This document shows, in pieces, positions 29,720-39,010 of a stretch of 46,636 bases of DNA. Numbering within the stretch: position 1 is the first letter of the stretch; every line of letters starts with the position of its first letter. The position numbers and the translations under genes are program-made. Under the pieces are notes generated by a model, which saw only the letters and a program-made list of their open reading frames with translations, was not told the origin of the DNA and did no database searches. The DNA lies in contig CBDCEG010000013.1 of NCBI GenBank assembly GCA_965215775.1, forward strand, positions 1 through 46,636, in the 5' to 3' direction. Source of the DNA: CBDCEG01 sp965215775 (lineage in GTDB: Bacteria; Pseudomonadota; Gammaproteobacteria; Cardiobacteriales; Ostreibacteriaceae).

Positions 29720-30324
29720 ATGACTAATTCTATAAAAATAAGCAAATATATAATTAAAATAATATTTATATTACTAATTTTGACTGGGGTTATTTCTAGT
29801 TATTTGAATATTTTCTATTATCCAAATAATCTAAATAAAACCTCTCTTATGCAAAAAAATACATATTTTTTGAAGCTGCTGGTAATTATGTTAAGAAAAA
29901 TGGTGGATTTAAAACGGGATATACTAGTATTTTAAAATGGTTTTTCTTTAGCTATATAGTAAGAGATCCTGGCAACAGCGGTCTGGATTTTAGAGAAACT
30001 ATAATACATAAGAGCTTTAAACGCTCCCAAGGAGAGAAGAAAAGTTTTTGTAGCAGAAGTTCAAAACTTGAAAGAATTGTGTGGAATAGCTTCACTAAGC
30101 CAGCAAAAAAAAATAGACCTGTAGTTGATTATTCACTAGGAAACCAATCTATTATATATCGCGGTGAGATAAATGAATTTGTTTGTGAGACTGAAATATA
30201 TTTTATTTGGGGCAATCAACAATACAGAGAAGCTGTTTTCTACAAAGAGGATAATATACCTATTGGAACAGCCTCTTCATATGCTTACTTTAAACTAATA
30301 CCTGATACTTATAAAGCAAAATAA
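29720..30324 (+). pseudogene. Decayed small membrane protein, candidate immunity protein copy 2
   Basis: Begins 2 bp after the preceding gene. The N-terminal TM helix (YIIKIIFILLILTGVISSYL, residues about 10-29) leads to an FYYPNNLNK segment parallel to FFDYPWVVGK of copy 1. The frame then breaks in the A7/T6 runs at 29853-29869. One added base gives FFEAAGNYVKKNGGFKTGYT, continuing in frame through IVRDPGNSGLDFRETI and FCSRSSKLERIVWNSFTKP to YRGEINEFVCETEI and FYKEDNIPIGTAS. The repaired length is about 200 residues. Unknown family; paralogue of 27448-28015. Confidence 0.55.
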
Positions 30325-30331
30325 AAAACTT

Positions 30332-31727
30332 ATGAAAAATATAATTAAAATAATAACTATCTTTATAATTTCAGCATCTATAAATATAAGAAGTGTTTCT
30401 GCTAAAGATATAAAACCTAATACTATGATAAATTTTCCTGATAAGAATTTTGAAAATATTGTTCGTAAAAAAATAAACAAGTCAAAAGGAGATATTATTT
30501 ATTCTGATGTTTCAAGTATTACTTACTTTAATAACTACCCTTTATCCCTCAAACATACAATAAAATCAATAGAAGGCATTCAGTATTTCAAGTCATTAGA
30601 AGTTCTTAAAATTTCAAACTCTGATTTGAGTAATCTAAAACCACTAAGTAAGCTAAAGAACCTTGTTAACATAAAATTAAATAATAATAAAATTACAAAT
30701 ATTCAAGCACTCAAAAGTTTAACCAACTTAAAATATTTAAGTTTAAATAATAATTTTAATTAATGATATTAGTTCTATTAAAAATTTAAATAATATAACA
30801 GAGCTTAAATTGAATAATAATCAAATAGTTGATGTTAGCCCACTTAGCAATCTAAAAGCTTTACAAGAATTACATCTAAATAACAATCAAATAGTTGATA
30901 TCAAATAGCCCTTGCTAACTTAACAAAGTTAGGAACATTAGGCTTAAGTAACAATAAAATAAAAAACATTAGCTCTCTTATCAAGTTTAATTTTTGGTGG
31001 TTGGATTTAAGTAATAATAAATATTTCTGATATAACCGCTATTAAAAATTCAGTCGGCATCAGTCATCTAAATCTAAGCCACAATAATATAAAAGATATT
31101 AGTGTATTTCAAGATATATCTTTAACTAACCATAGTAGCCTTTTTGGTTTAAAAGAACTATATTTAAACAGTAATAAAATTACAGATATTAGCCATCTTA
31201 GATATATAAATAATACTTCTGAGTCTAGACTTAATGATTTTGGTATTCTTAACCCTATCGAAGTATTAAACATTTCAGATAATAAAATAACTAATATAGA
31301 TGCTTTACAAGACTTTTTTTTCAATATAAGAAAGTTAGATATTTCAGATAATCTAATAACTGATATTAGTGCTTTAAACAAACAAAATAATGTAGCGATT
31401 TTGTGGTTAAGAGGCAATAAAATCAAGGATATTAGCCCACTCAAGGATTTAGAACATTTGCTGTTTTTAGGCTTAAGTAACAATCCAATAAATGATTTTT
31501 CAGTTTTAAATGATTTTTATGCAATAGAGCAATTATTCTTTGAAAAAGGTGCAACTGTTGATATTTCAAAATATAAAAATACTAAAAATATAGAGTTTTT
31601 TATCTCTTGGATTGCCCCAAATGGTAGAGGAACTGGCAAAGTTATTAATCTTGATAAAATAAAACACCTAAAAAAAGTAACCTTTGACGATGAATTTATA
31701 AACAAATACGCAGAAGTTTATTATTAA
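30332..31727 (+). pseudogene. Secreted leucine-rich-repeat (internalin-like) protein, broken by at least three frameshifts
   Basis: Begins with a Sec signal peptide (MKNIIKIITIFIISASINIR, cleavage near SVSA). It continues through many 22-residue LRR units of the internalin type, LxxLxLxxNxIxDIxxL: LVNIKLNNNKITNIQAL, ITELKLNNNQIVDVSPL, LGTLGLSNNKIKNISSL, VEVLNISDNKITNIDAL, FLGLSNNPINDFSVL. Frame changes of one base are needed near 30758 (TTTTAATTAATG), near 30905 (CAAATAGCCC) and near 31022 (AAATATTTCTG). Repaired length is about 465 residues with a non-LRR cap ending INKYAEVYY. Likely function before decay: cell-surface or exported protein-protein contact. It follows the candidate toxin cluster by 7 bp. 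Confidence 0.75.
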
Positions 31728-31793
31728 CTAATGATTTCATAACAACTAAAAGGTTAGACTAAATTTGGAATTTGATAAATTGTAACATTTACC

Positions 31794-31822
31794 TTGACCG
31801 AAATAAAAACTAGTAGTATAAG
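31794..31822 (+). promoter_or_regulatory. Sigma-70 promoter of ilvBHC
   Basis: TTGACC (-35, 31794-31799), 17-bp spacer, TATAAG (-10, 31817-31822), ending 40 bp before the ilvB start. No leader peptide rich in Ile/Val/Leu codons was seen, so control by attenuation is not evident. Confidence 0.6.
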
Positions 31823-31862
31823 TGATTATTTCAGCCTCATAATTTAAAAAAAGACAAGCATT

Positions 31863-33585
31863 ATGACTAAAACAAATAATTCAGACAAAACATTTACAGG
31901 AGCAGAGATTTTTATTAAATCTCTAATAAAAGAAAATATAAAACATATATTTGGCTACCCTGGTGGAGCGGTTTTACATATATATGATGAAATATTCAAA
32001 CAAGACAAAATTGAGCATATTCTAGTTCGCCACGAACAAGCAGCTACTCACTCTGCAGACGCTTATGCAAGAGTTACAGGAGAAGTTGGTGTTGCACTCG
32101 TAACCTCAGGGCCAGGGCTTACAAATGCAGTAACAGGAATTGCAACCGCTTATATGGATTCAGTTCCTATGGTTATTTTTTCAGGGCAAGTTCCATCACA
32201 ATTAATTGGAACAGATGCTTTCCAAGAGGTTGATGCTATTGGAATAACAAGACCTTGTGTGAAACATAGCTATTTAGTTAAAGATGTTTCTAAATTAGCA
32301 GAAACTATTAAAAAAGCTTTTTACTTAGCAAGAACTGGGCGACCAGGACCTGTTTTGATAGACTTACCAAAAGATATGACCGCAAATAGTGCAGAGTTTA
32401 ATTACCCTAGAGCTATTAAAATGCGTTCATACAATCCAAATACAAAAGGACATACAAAACAAATTAAAAAAAGCAATTTCACTTCTTTTATCAGCCAAAA
32501 AACCAATGGCTTATACTGGCGGAGGAGTTGTTTCAGGTAATGCAAGTAAAGAAATGCAAAAGCTTGTTAAAAAGCTAAACCTACCCATAACAAATACACT
32601 TATGGGACTTGGTTCACAGCCAGCAAGTAGTGAAAACTTCTTAGGAATGTTTGGAATGCATGGAAGCTATGAAGCAAATATGGCAATGAATAAATGCGAT
32701 GTTTTACTTGCTGTTGGAGCTAGATTTGACGATAGAATAACTGCTGATATTTCAAAATTCTGCCCTAATGCAAGTATTATTCATATTGATGTTGACCCTG
32801 CTTCAATTTCTAAAGTTGTAAACGCTCATATACCTATTGTTGGTGATGTAAAAGTAGTTTTAAAAACACTTTTAGAATTATTAGAAGATACAAAAAAACA
32901 AGCTGATATATCTAAATGGTGGCAGCAAATAAATGAATGGCAAAAGCTCAAAAGTATTAGCTATGAAAATTCAGACAAAGTTATTAAGCCACAATTTGTC
33001 TTGGAAACACTTCATAAACTAACAAAAGGAAATGCACTTGTGGTTTCTGATGTTGGTCAGCACCAAATGTGGACTGCCCAATATTATGGTTTTGAAAAAC
33101 CTAGAAACTGGGTGAATTCTGGTGGACTTGGAACTATGGGATTTGGTTTGCCTGCAGCTATTGGAGCCAAAATCGCACGCCCTAAAGAAGATGTTTTTTG
33201 CATAACTGGAGATGGAAGCATTCAAATGATGACCCAAGAATTAACTACTTCTTTGCAATCAAATGCACCTGTGAAAATAATTTGTTTAAACAATGGTGTC
33301 CTTGGTATGGTTAAGCAATGGCAACAGTTATTTTATGACAAACGATACTCTATGGTTGATTTAAAAGTCCACCCTGATTTTGTCAAACTTGCGGAAGCTT
33401 ATGGGCATATTGGTATAAATGTTACAAAACCTTCTGAGGTTGAGCCAGCACTTAAAAAAGCAATTTCAATAAAGGATAAGTCAGTATTTTTAAACTTTAT
33501 AACTCTTACTGAGGAAAATGTTTACCCAATGATTCCAGTTGGTGCTGGGCATAATGAAATAATTCTAAAAAGTGAGGTGAACTAA
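31863..33585 (+). pseudogene. ilvB: Acetolactate synthase large subunit, with one apparent frameshift
   Basis: A ThDP enzyme for the first common step of valine, leucine and isoleucine synthesis. N-terminal part: IFGYPGGAVLHIYDEIF, HEQAATHSADAYAR, TSGPGLTNAVTGIATAYMDS, GRPGPVLIDLPKDM. C-terminal part: GSYEANMAMNKCDVLLAVGARFDDRIT, FGLPAAIGAKIA, and the ThDP-Mg motif GDGSIQM...LNNGVLGMVKQWQ. The two lie in different frames. They join in the run of seven A at 32466-32472, where one base less gives QIKKAISLLLSAKKPMAYTGGG, a normal protein of about 573 residues. As ilvH and ilvC downstream are intact, a sequencing error or very recent mutation is likely. The symbol could also be ilvI by position beside ilvH. 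Confidence 0.88.
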
Positions 33586-33586
33586 T

Positions 33587-34078
33587 ATGAGACATATAAT
33601 TTCTATACTTATGGAAAATGAAGCTGGAGCTTTATCAAGAGTTGTTGGTTTATTTTCTGCAAGAAACTTTAACATTGAAAGTTTAACTGTTGCTCCAACT
33701 GAGGATAACTCTTTATCACGATTGACTTTGGTTACAATTGGCTCTGATAAAATTGTTGAACAGATCGTAAAACAGTTAAATAAATTAATTGATGTGATAA
33801 AATTAGTGGACTTTCACGATATAGAGCATACTGAAAGAGAACTAATGCTTGTAAAATTAGCTACAACTAGCAAAGATAGAGCTAGAATTATTGAAGTTGC
33901 TGATGTTTTTAGATGTAGAGTTTTGGATGTAAGTACAAAAACTATGACTATTGAGGCAACTGGGCGTTCTAGCAAATTAGACGCTTTGCTTAAAATTTTA
34001 GATGAATATACAATAATAGAAGTAGCAAGAACTGGAGTTAGTGGTTTGGCAAGAGGAAACAAAGCTCTAAAAGTTTAA
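33587..34078 (+). CDS. ilvH: Acetolactate synthase small regulatory subunit
   Basis: A 163-residue ACT-domain protein of standard length. It starts RHIISILMENEAGALSRVVG with LFSARNFNIESLTVAPTED, then GSDKIVEQIVKQLNKLIDVIKL and VARTGVSGLARG. It gives valine feedback control and activates the large subunit. It begins 1 bp after the large-subunit stop. Confidence 0.95.
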   Translation: MRHIISILMENEAGALSRVVGLFSARNFNIESLTVAPTEDNSLSRLTLVTIGSDKIVEQIVKQLNKLIDVIKLVDFHDIEHTERELMLVKLATTSKDRARIIEVADVFRCRVLDVSTKTMTIEATGRSSKLDALLKILDEYTIIEVARTGVSGLARGNKALKV

Positions 34079-34087
34079 ATAATAGAA

Positions 34088-34111
34088 AACTAGATGTGAA
34101 AATCTAGAAAA
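34088..34111 (+). other. Short hairpin between ilvH and ilvC
   Basis: ACTAGAT and ATCTAG(A) pair around GTGAAA just after the ilvH stop. No T-run follows, so it may be a processing or weak termination element in the 107-bp gap to ilvC. Confidence 0.35.
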
Positions 34112-34185
34112 TAGTAACAGATTAATAAATTAACCAACATATTAACTTAAATAATTAACTTAATATTTTATAAAAGAGGAAAAAA

Positions 34186-35202
34186 ATGAAAGTATATTAC
34201 GATAAAGACTGTAACCTAGACATAATTAAAGGTAAAAAAGTTTCAATAATTGGCTACGGCTCACAAGGAAACGCACAAGCAAATAACTTAAAAGACTCAG
34301 GCGTTGATGTAACAATTGGTCTTCGTGCTGGATCAACTTCTGCAATTAAAGCAGAAAACTCAGGGCTAAAAGTAATGCCTGTTGCTGATGCTGTTGCTGC
34401 TGCTGATGTTGTTATGATTTTAACTCCTGATGAATTTCAAGGACAATTATACCGTGATGAAATTGAGCCAAACCTTAAGAAAGGTGCAACTTTAGCATTC
34501 TCACATGGTTTTGCTATTCACTATAATCAAGTTGTTCCACGAGCGGATCTAGATGTAATTATGATTGCACCTAAAGCACCTGGGCATACGGTTAGAACTG
34601 AGTTTGAAAAAGGTGGTGGAATTCCAGATTTAATAGCTGTATTTCAAGATGCAAGTGGAAAAGCCAAAGAAGTTGCAATGTCTTACGCAATGGGCGTTGG
34701 TGGCGGAAGAACTGGAATAATAGAAACTACTTTCAAAGATGAAACTGAAACTGATTTATTTGGTGAGCAGGCTGTTCTTTGTGGTGGTGCGGTTGAATTA
34801 GTTAAAGCTGGTTTTGAAGTTTTAACAGAAGCTGGTTATGCTCCAGAAATGGCTTACTTTGAATGTTTGCATGAGCTAAAATTAATCGTTGATTTAATGT
34901 ATGAAGGCGGAATTGCAAATATGAATTACTCAATTTCAAATAACGCAGAATACGGTGAATATGTTACTGGACCTGAAGTTATAAATGAAGAGTCAAAAGA
35001 AGCTATGCGTTTTGCTCTTGAGCGAATTCAAAATGGTGAATATGCAAAAATGTTTATTACAGAAGGTGCTGCAAATTATCCTTCAATGACTGCTTGCCGT
35101 AGAAATAACGCTGCCCACCCTATTGAAGTAGTTGGTGCTAAACTAAGAAAAATGATGCCTCACTTACAAGAAAATCAAATTGTTGATAAAACTAAAAACT
35201 AG
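34186..35202 (+). CDS. ilvC: Ketol-acid reductoisomerase, class I
   Basis: A 338-residue NADPH enzyme, the second step of branched-chain amino acid synthesis. The Rossmann motif is IIGYGSQGNAQANNLKDSGV (21-40), with IGLRAGSTS as the cofactor-selecting loop. Active-site regions are MIAPKAPGHTVRTEFEKGGG, DETETDLFGEQAVLCGG, and GEYVTGPEVI. Length is that of the short class I form. RBS AAAAGAGGAAAAAAATG is strong. Confidence 0.97.
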   Translation: MKVYYDKDCNLDIIKGKKVSIIGYGSQGNAQANNLKDSGVDVTIGLRAGSTSAIKAENSGLKVMPVADAVAAADVVMILTPDEFQGQLYRDEIEPNLKKGATLAFSHGFAIHYNQVVPRADLDVIMIAPKAPGHTVRTEFEKGGGIPDLIAVFQDASGKAKEVAMSYAMGVGGGRTGIIETTFKDETETDLFGEQAVLCGGAVELVKAGFEVLTEAGYAPEMAYFECLHELKLIVDLMYEGGIANMNYSISNNAEYGEYVTGPEVINEESKEAMRFALERIQNGEYAKMFITEGAANYPSMTACRRNNAAHPIEVVGAKLRKMMPHLQENQIVDKTKN

Positions 35203-35222
35203 TTGATTTTTAATTTAGTTTC

Positions 35223-35249
35223 AAAAAGGAGCTAAAAGCTCCTTTTTTT
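35223..35249 (+). terminator. Rho-independent terminator of ilvC
   Basis: AAAAAGGAGC-TAAAA-GCTCCTTTTTTT: a perfect stem with T-run 20 bp beyond the stop. Confidence 0.9.
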
Positions 35250-35282
35250 ATAACTTAAATAACAGTATTTAAATATTAACTG

Positions 35283-35311
35283 TTTAACATATAAATTATG
35301 TCTGCTATAAT
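35283..35311 (+). promoter_or_regulatory. Promoter of rpoZ
   Basis: TTTAAC (-35), 17-bp spacer, then TATAAT (-10, 35306-35311), 48 bp before the rpoZ start. Confidence 0.6.
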
Positions 35312-35359
35312 TAACGGTTCGGTTTTTTATGATTTTAGACAACTAACAGGAGACAATAG

Positions 35360-35587
35360 ATGGCAAGAGTTACAATTGAAGATTGCATAGAAACAACAGG
35401 GGAAGATAGATTTAGAATTATTTTAGCAGCAGCTAAAAGAGCAAAACAACTTAGCGAAGGCTATTTACCAACTGTTGAAGAAGATAATGATAAACCAACA
35501 GTTATTGCTTTACGAGAAATCGCAGCTGGAACAAAAGGGGTTGAAGAAATACTATCTTACGAAGAAAAAACAGATATATTTATTTAA
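35360..35587 (+). CDS. rpoZ: RNA polymerase omega subunit
   Basis: A 75-residue protein: MARVTIEDCIETTGEDRFRI, then AAAKRAKQLSEG, KPTVIALREIAAGT. It supports RNA polymerase assembly. It is followed by the SpoT-like gene, as in many gammaproteobacteria. RBS AGGAGA. Confidence 0.96.
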   Translation: MARVTIEDCIETTGEDRFRIILAAAKRAKQLSEGYLPTVEEDNDKPTVIALREIAAGTKGVEEILSYEEKTDIFI

Positions 35588-35680
35588 TCATTTTAATCAA
35601 GTAAATTTGATTTCTAATTTTAGTTACAATTTAAATTTACTTATTAGAAACTAATTAACAAAAACAAGTCTCAGAATATT

Positions 35681-37606
35681 ATGGCTAATTCAATCTCAAA
35701 AAATAATTTGATTGGTCTTAGCCATATTGAGAAAGAAATATCCAATCTAAAAAAAGTTACCTCATATTTAGAAAAAGAGGAACAACAGCAACTTATAGAA
35801 GCTTGCTACTTTGCAGCCAAAGCCCATAATAAACAAACAAGACAATCAGGTGAGCCATATATTTGCCACCCAATTATAGTTTCACAAATTCTTGCTAAAG
35901 AAAATATTTTTGACTTATTTGTTTTACAAGCTGCTGTTCTACACGATGTAATTGAAGATACACCAGTAACAAAACTTGAGGTTACTAATTTATTTGGTGG
36001 AAAAGTAGCAGAACTTGTTGATGGAGTTAGTAAATTAGAGAAAGTAAAACACATTTCAAGAGAGCTTTTACAAGCACAAACTTTCACCAAATTAGTTAAT
36101 GCAATGCAAATAGATCCTAGCGTTGTAATGATTAAATTTGCCGATAGAATGCATAATATGCAAACTCTAGACTCTTTGCCTCCTGAAAAACAAAAAAGAA
36201 TTGCTAAAGAAACTATTGAAATATATGTCCCTATTGCACAGCGATTAGGAATGTTTGTTTTCAAATCTAAATTAGAAGATTTAGCTTTTAAATATTTAAA
36301 TCCTTGGCGTTATAAAGTTGCATGTAAAGTTGCAAAAGCTAATAAACAAAGATTAGTTCTTGAGGAAGAAATACTTTCAAAATTAATCAATATCCTAGGT
36401 TCAAATATTCAATCAGAAACCTTTATCCGAAAAAGAAATGTTTTTAGCATTTACCATAAAATAAAAAAACATAGACTTGGAAACCGCCCAATAGAAACTG
36501 TTAGTGTGCCAATTATTGTTATAACTAAAAATATAAATGATTGTTACTTAGCTTTAGGTATTATTCATCAGCATTTCAAACCTATTTTTAAGAAATTACT
36601 AGATTATATAGCCTCACCAAAAGTTAATGGCTACCAGTCTATTCATACAACTTTATTAACCAAAACAGGGCAAGTTGTAAAAATCCAAATAAGAAGTGAA
36701 AATATGCACTCAATTGCAGAAACAGGAATAATTGCAATTTGGAAACAATTCAGTCAACAGAAACAAACAAGTAAATCAACAAAAGATAAACCTATTTTAA
36801 AATGGCTTGGAAATATAAAAAATCTACAAAAATTATCAGTTGATCCGATTGAATATTATGAAACAATTAAGAAAGATTTAACTGAATTTGATATTCAAGT
36901 TTTTACACCAAAAGGAGATATCATTGGTTTACCTATTGGCTCAAACATTATAGATTTTGCATATTATATTCACACAGATCTTGGGGATAAATTAGTTTGT
37001 GCTAAGGTAAATAATATTCCAGTTTCTGTTGACTTTAAATTAGAAAATGGACAAACTGTTGAATTAATAACTGATAAAGATAGCCACCCACAAGCACAAT
37101 GGCTAAAAATAATAAAAACTGGACGAGCAAGAATTGCTATTAGACATTTTTTTAATAGTATTCCCAAAAAAGAATTACAAAACATCGGCTTTAAATCTTT
37201 AGTTAGCTTTATAAAAAAATATGATTATCAATTTGATAATATTCAAGAATTACTAACTAAAGTTGCAAAGCAAGAAAAAATTTCTGTAGAAATATTACTT
37301 GAAATGATTGCTTTAGATGAGATGAAAAAAACTTATATTTTAAAAGAATTTCAAACAATATTAAATACAAATGGAATCACAAAAACAGTTAAAATAACTG
37401 TAGATAATAGACCAGGTGGGCTTGCAATAATCACAAAATATCTTGCAAAAACCTCAGCTAATATTGAAAACATATATTTTCCTAATGATATGAAAACAAA
37501 AGAAGTTTCTATTTTATTTAAAATAAGAGTTACCTCAATAAAAAAATTTGACGAAGCGATTAAAATATTAAAAAAACAAAAGGCTATACAACTAGAAGTA
37601 ATGTGA
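35681..37606 (+). CDS. spoT: SpoT/RelA-family (p)ppGpp hydrolase with degenerate synthetase domain
   Basis: A 641-residue RelA/SpoT homologue. The HD hydrolase domain is intact: GEPYICHP, LHDVIEDT (87-94), KFADRMHNMQTL (152-163). The synthetase domain keeps the fold (DCYLALGIIHQHF, NGYQSIHT at 316-323). However, where active enzymes have a D-x-x-A-x-R strand (YDVRAVRII type) it has TVSVPIIVIT (273-282), and the catalytic glutamate of EIQIRT is lysine (VKIQIRSENMH, 333-343). A TGS domain (VFTPKGDIIGLPIGSNIIDF) and C-terminal ACT domain (VDNRPGGLAIITKYL) follow. Inference: it degrades but cannot make (p)ppGpp, as in SpoT of some Moraxellaceae. A separate synthetase would lie elsewhere. Confidence 0.88.
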   Translation: MANSISKNNLIGLSHIEKEISNLKKVTSYLEKEEQQQLIEACYFAAKAHNKQTRQSGEPYICHPIIVSQILAKENIFDLFVLQAAVLHDVIEDTPVTKLEVTNLFGGKVAELVDGVSKLEKVKHISRELLQAQTFTKLVNAMQIDPSVVMIKFADRMHNMQTLDSLPPEKQKRIAKETIEIYVPIAQRLGMFVFKSKLEDLAFKYLNPWRYKVACKVAKANKQRLVLEEEILSKLINILGSNIQSETFIRKRNVFSIYHKIKKHRLGNRPIETVSVPIIVITKNINDCYLALGIIHQHFKPIFKKLLDYIASPKVNGYQSIHTTLLTKTGQVVKIQIRSENMHSIAETGIIAIWKQFSQQKQTSKSTKDKPILKWLGNIKNLQKLSVDPIEYYETIKKDLTEFDIQVFTPKGDIIGLPIGSNIIDFAYYIHTDLGDKLVCAKVNNIPVSVDFKLENGQTVELITDKDSHPQAQWLKIIKTGRARIAIRHFFNSIPKKELQNIGFKSLVSFIKKYDYQFDNIQELLTKVAKQEKISVEILLEMIALDEMKKTYILKEFQTILNTNGITKTVKITVDNRPGGLAIITKYLAKTSANIENIYFPNDMKTKEVSILFKIRVTSIKKFDEAIKILKKQKAIQLEVM

Positions 37607-37612
37607 AATCAT

Positions 37613-37656
37613 TGCTATAATTTATTGACATTAAAATAACTTTATTAACTTATAAA
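37613..37656 (+). promoter_or_regulatory. Candidate promoter of the Wzz-like gene
   Basis: TGCTATAAT (extended -10 type, 37613-37621) lies at the end of the SpoT-like gene, and TTGACA (37625-37630) with TATAAA (37651-37656) after a 20-bp spacer lies just before the start codon. Either could serve; neither is ideal. Confidence 0.35.
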
Positions 37657-37664
37657 AAATACAT

Positions 37665-38702
37665 ATGACAGATAAAAATACAGTTCAATCTGATGAAATT
37701 GACTTAGTTGAAGTTTTTACAACTTTATACAAAAGAAAATTATTAATAATCCTCACAACCATAATAGTAGCTTGCCTTGGGATAGCTTATACATTCATCG
37801 CAACTCCTTGGTATAAGGCAGAAGCGACAATTGAAATTGGAAGCTATAATGATGCAAAAACAAGTAAAAAGAAATATTTGGAAAAAGGAAAAAATATAGA
37901 AAAGCTTTTAAATGTAAGATATATAGATGTTTTTAAAAATATCAAAGGTAGAGATTCTAAAATATCATCAATATCTTCCTCCAAAGGTGCAGAACAGTTT
38001 ATCCTAATTTCTGCAATGGGAAAATCTAATAAGCTAGCTATAAAAGAAGTTAAAACTCTTATTTCAAACCTAAGATTACAACATAAAAGTATAATTGATG
38101 AAATAATTTCAAATAAGCAATCAGCACTCGATGATTTAGATTTAGATATTCTTAATATTAATAATAATACTGTTATTGGTATAAAAGCTAATATAAATTA
38201 TATTACTAAAACTAAAATTCCATCTTTAAATAAAAAAATTATAGCAACTAAGCAAGAGTTAGATGAAGCAAAAATACAGTTAGAAAAAGCAATAAATAAC
38301 TTAACTAATAACAATGCTTCTTTGGCAGCTCTTAGGCTCACACAAATCCAAGCCCTTCAATCAAAGATCTCTTTAAATGAAATTAAAATAATAAATTTTA
38401 ATAGCTCTAAAGAGTTAATTGTTAGCGTTTCTTTACCCAAACTTAAAAGGAACCTTGATAAAATAAATAAAATTGATATACCTAAAATTGATGAGCAAAG
38501 AAAACTTATTTATCTCTCAATGCAATCACATAACTATAGAAATACAGATATAATTGGTGATATAATTACAAGAAAATCTCCTGCAAAACCAAGACGATTA
38601 ATAATTAGTTTTATATCTATTATCTTAGGTGGTGTTTTAGGCATTTTCTTAGCTTTATTTTTAGAATTTATTAAAACGATAAAACAAAGATCAAAACCTT
38701 AA
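37665..38702 (+). CDS. Wzz-type chain-length determinant / polysaccharide co-polymerase
   Basis: A 345-residue inner-membrane protein. N-terminal EIDLVEVFTTLYKRKLLI leads into TM1 (LLIILTTIIVACLGIAYTFI), then PWYKAEATIEIG. A long periplasmic, coiled-coil-prone middle follows (about 130-290), then the proline-rich SPAKPRRLIISFISIILGGVLGIFLALFLEF with TM2 (about 313-335). This is the Wzz/PCP layout that sets O-antigen or capsule chain length. No glycan synthesis genes are nearby, so it is an orphan here. Confidence 0.85.
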   Translation: MTDKNTVQSDEIDLVEVFTTLYKRKLLIILTTIIVACLGIAYTFIATPWYKAEATIEIGSYNDAKTSKKKYLEKGKNIEKLLNVRYIDVFKNIKGRDSKISSISSSKGAEQFILISAMGKSNKLAIKEVKTLISNLRLQHKSIIDEIISNKQSALDDLDLDILNINNNTVIGIKANINYITKTKIPSLNKKIIATKQELDEAKIQLEKAINNLTNNNASLAALRLTQIQALQSKISLNEIKIINFNSSKELIVSVSLPKLKRNLDKINKIDIPKIDEQRKLIYLSMQSHNYRNTDIIGDIITRKSPAKPRRLIISFISIILGGVLGIFLALFLEFIKTIKQRSKP

Positions 38703-38728
38703 TTTTTTACAGTTTCTAATTGCACTTT

Positions 38729-38760
38729 AGGCGTTTAGTTAAAACTAAAATGCCTTTTTT
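38729..38760 (+). terminator. Terminator of the Wzz-like gene
   Basis: AGGCGTTTAGTT and AACTAAAATGCCT pair (one bulge/mismatch) followed by a T-run, 27 bp past the stop. Confidence 0.8.
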
Positions 38761-38890
38761 ATTTTCAATGCAAATAATTACAAGAAACAATGAAAAATAA
38801 CTATAAGTTATATAAAACAATCATATGTTTGAAGAGACCCTTCAGAAAATTGTGTTTGATATGTAATGGTCTAATTTTATGGAACACTTT

Positions 38891-39010
38891 TTAAGCGACA
38901 TTTATCATTCTATTAAATTTTTCATTTGGTGTCATGTAATTTATTGCGGAGTTTAACCTCTTATAATTATAAAAATATATATAACTATCTACTTCTTCAG
39001 TAACTTCTTG
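38891..39010 (-). pseudogene. IS3-family transposase, C-terminal remnant
   Basis: Minus-strand translation gives EVTEEVDSYIYFYNYKRLNS, then AINYMTPNEKFNRMINVA and a stop. This is the conserved C-terminal end of IS3-family (orfB) integrase-type transposases. Only about 40 residues remain; upstream it runs straight into the metalloprotease copy A sequence. Confidence 0.8.

Noticed and set aside
31728..31862. Branched-chain amino acid attenuator leader before ilvB
   Set aside because: No short ORF rich in Ile, Val or Leu codons and no paired terminator/antiterminator hairpins are visible; a plain promoter is present.
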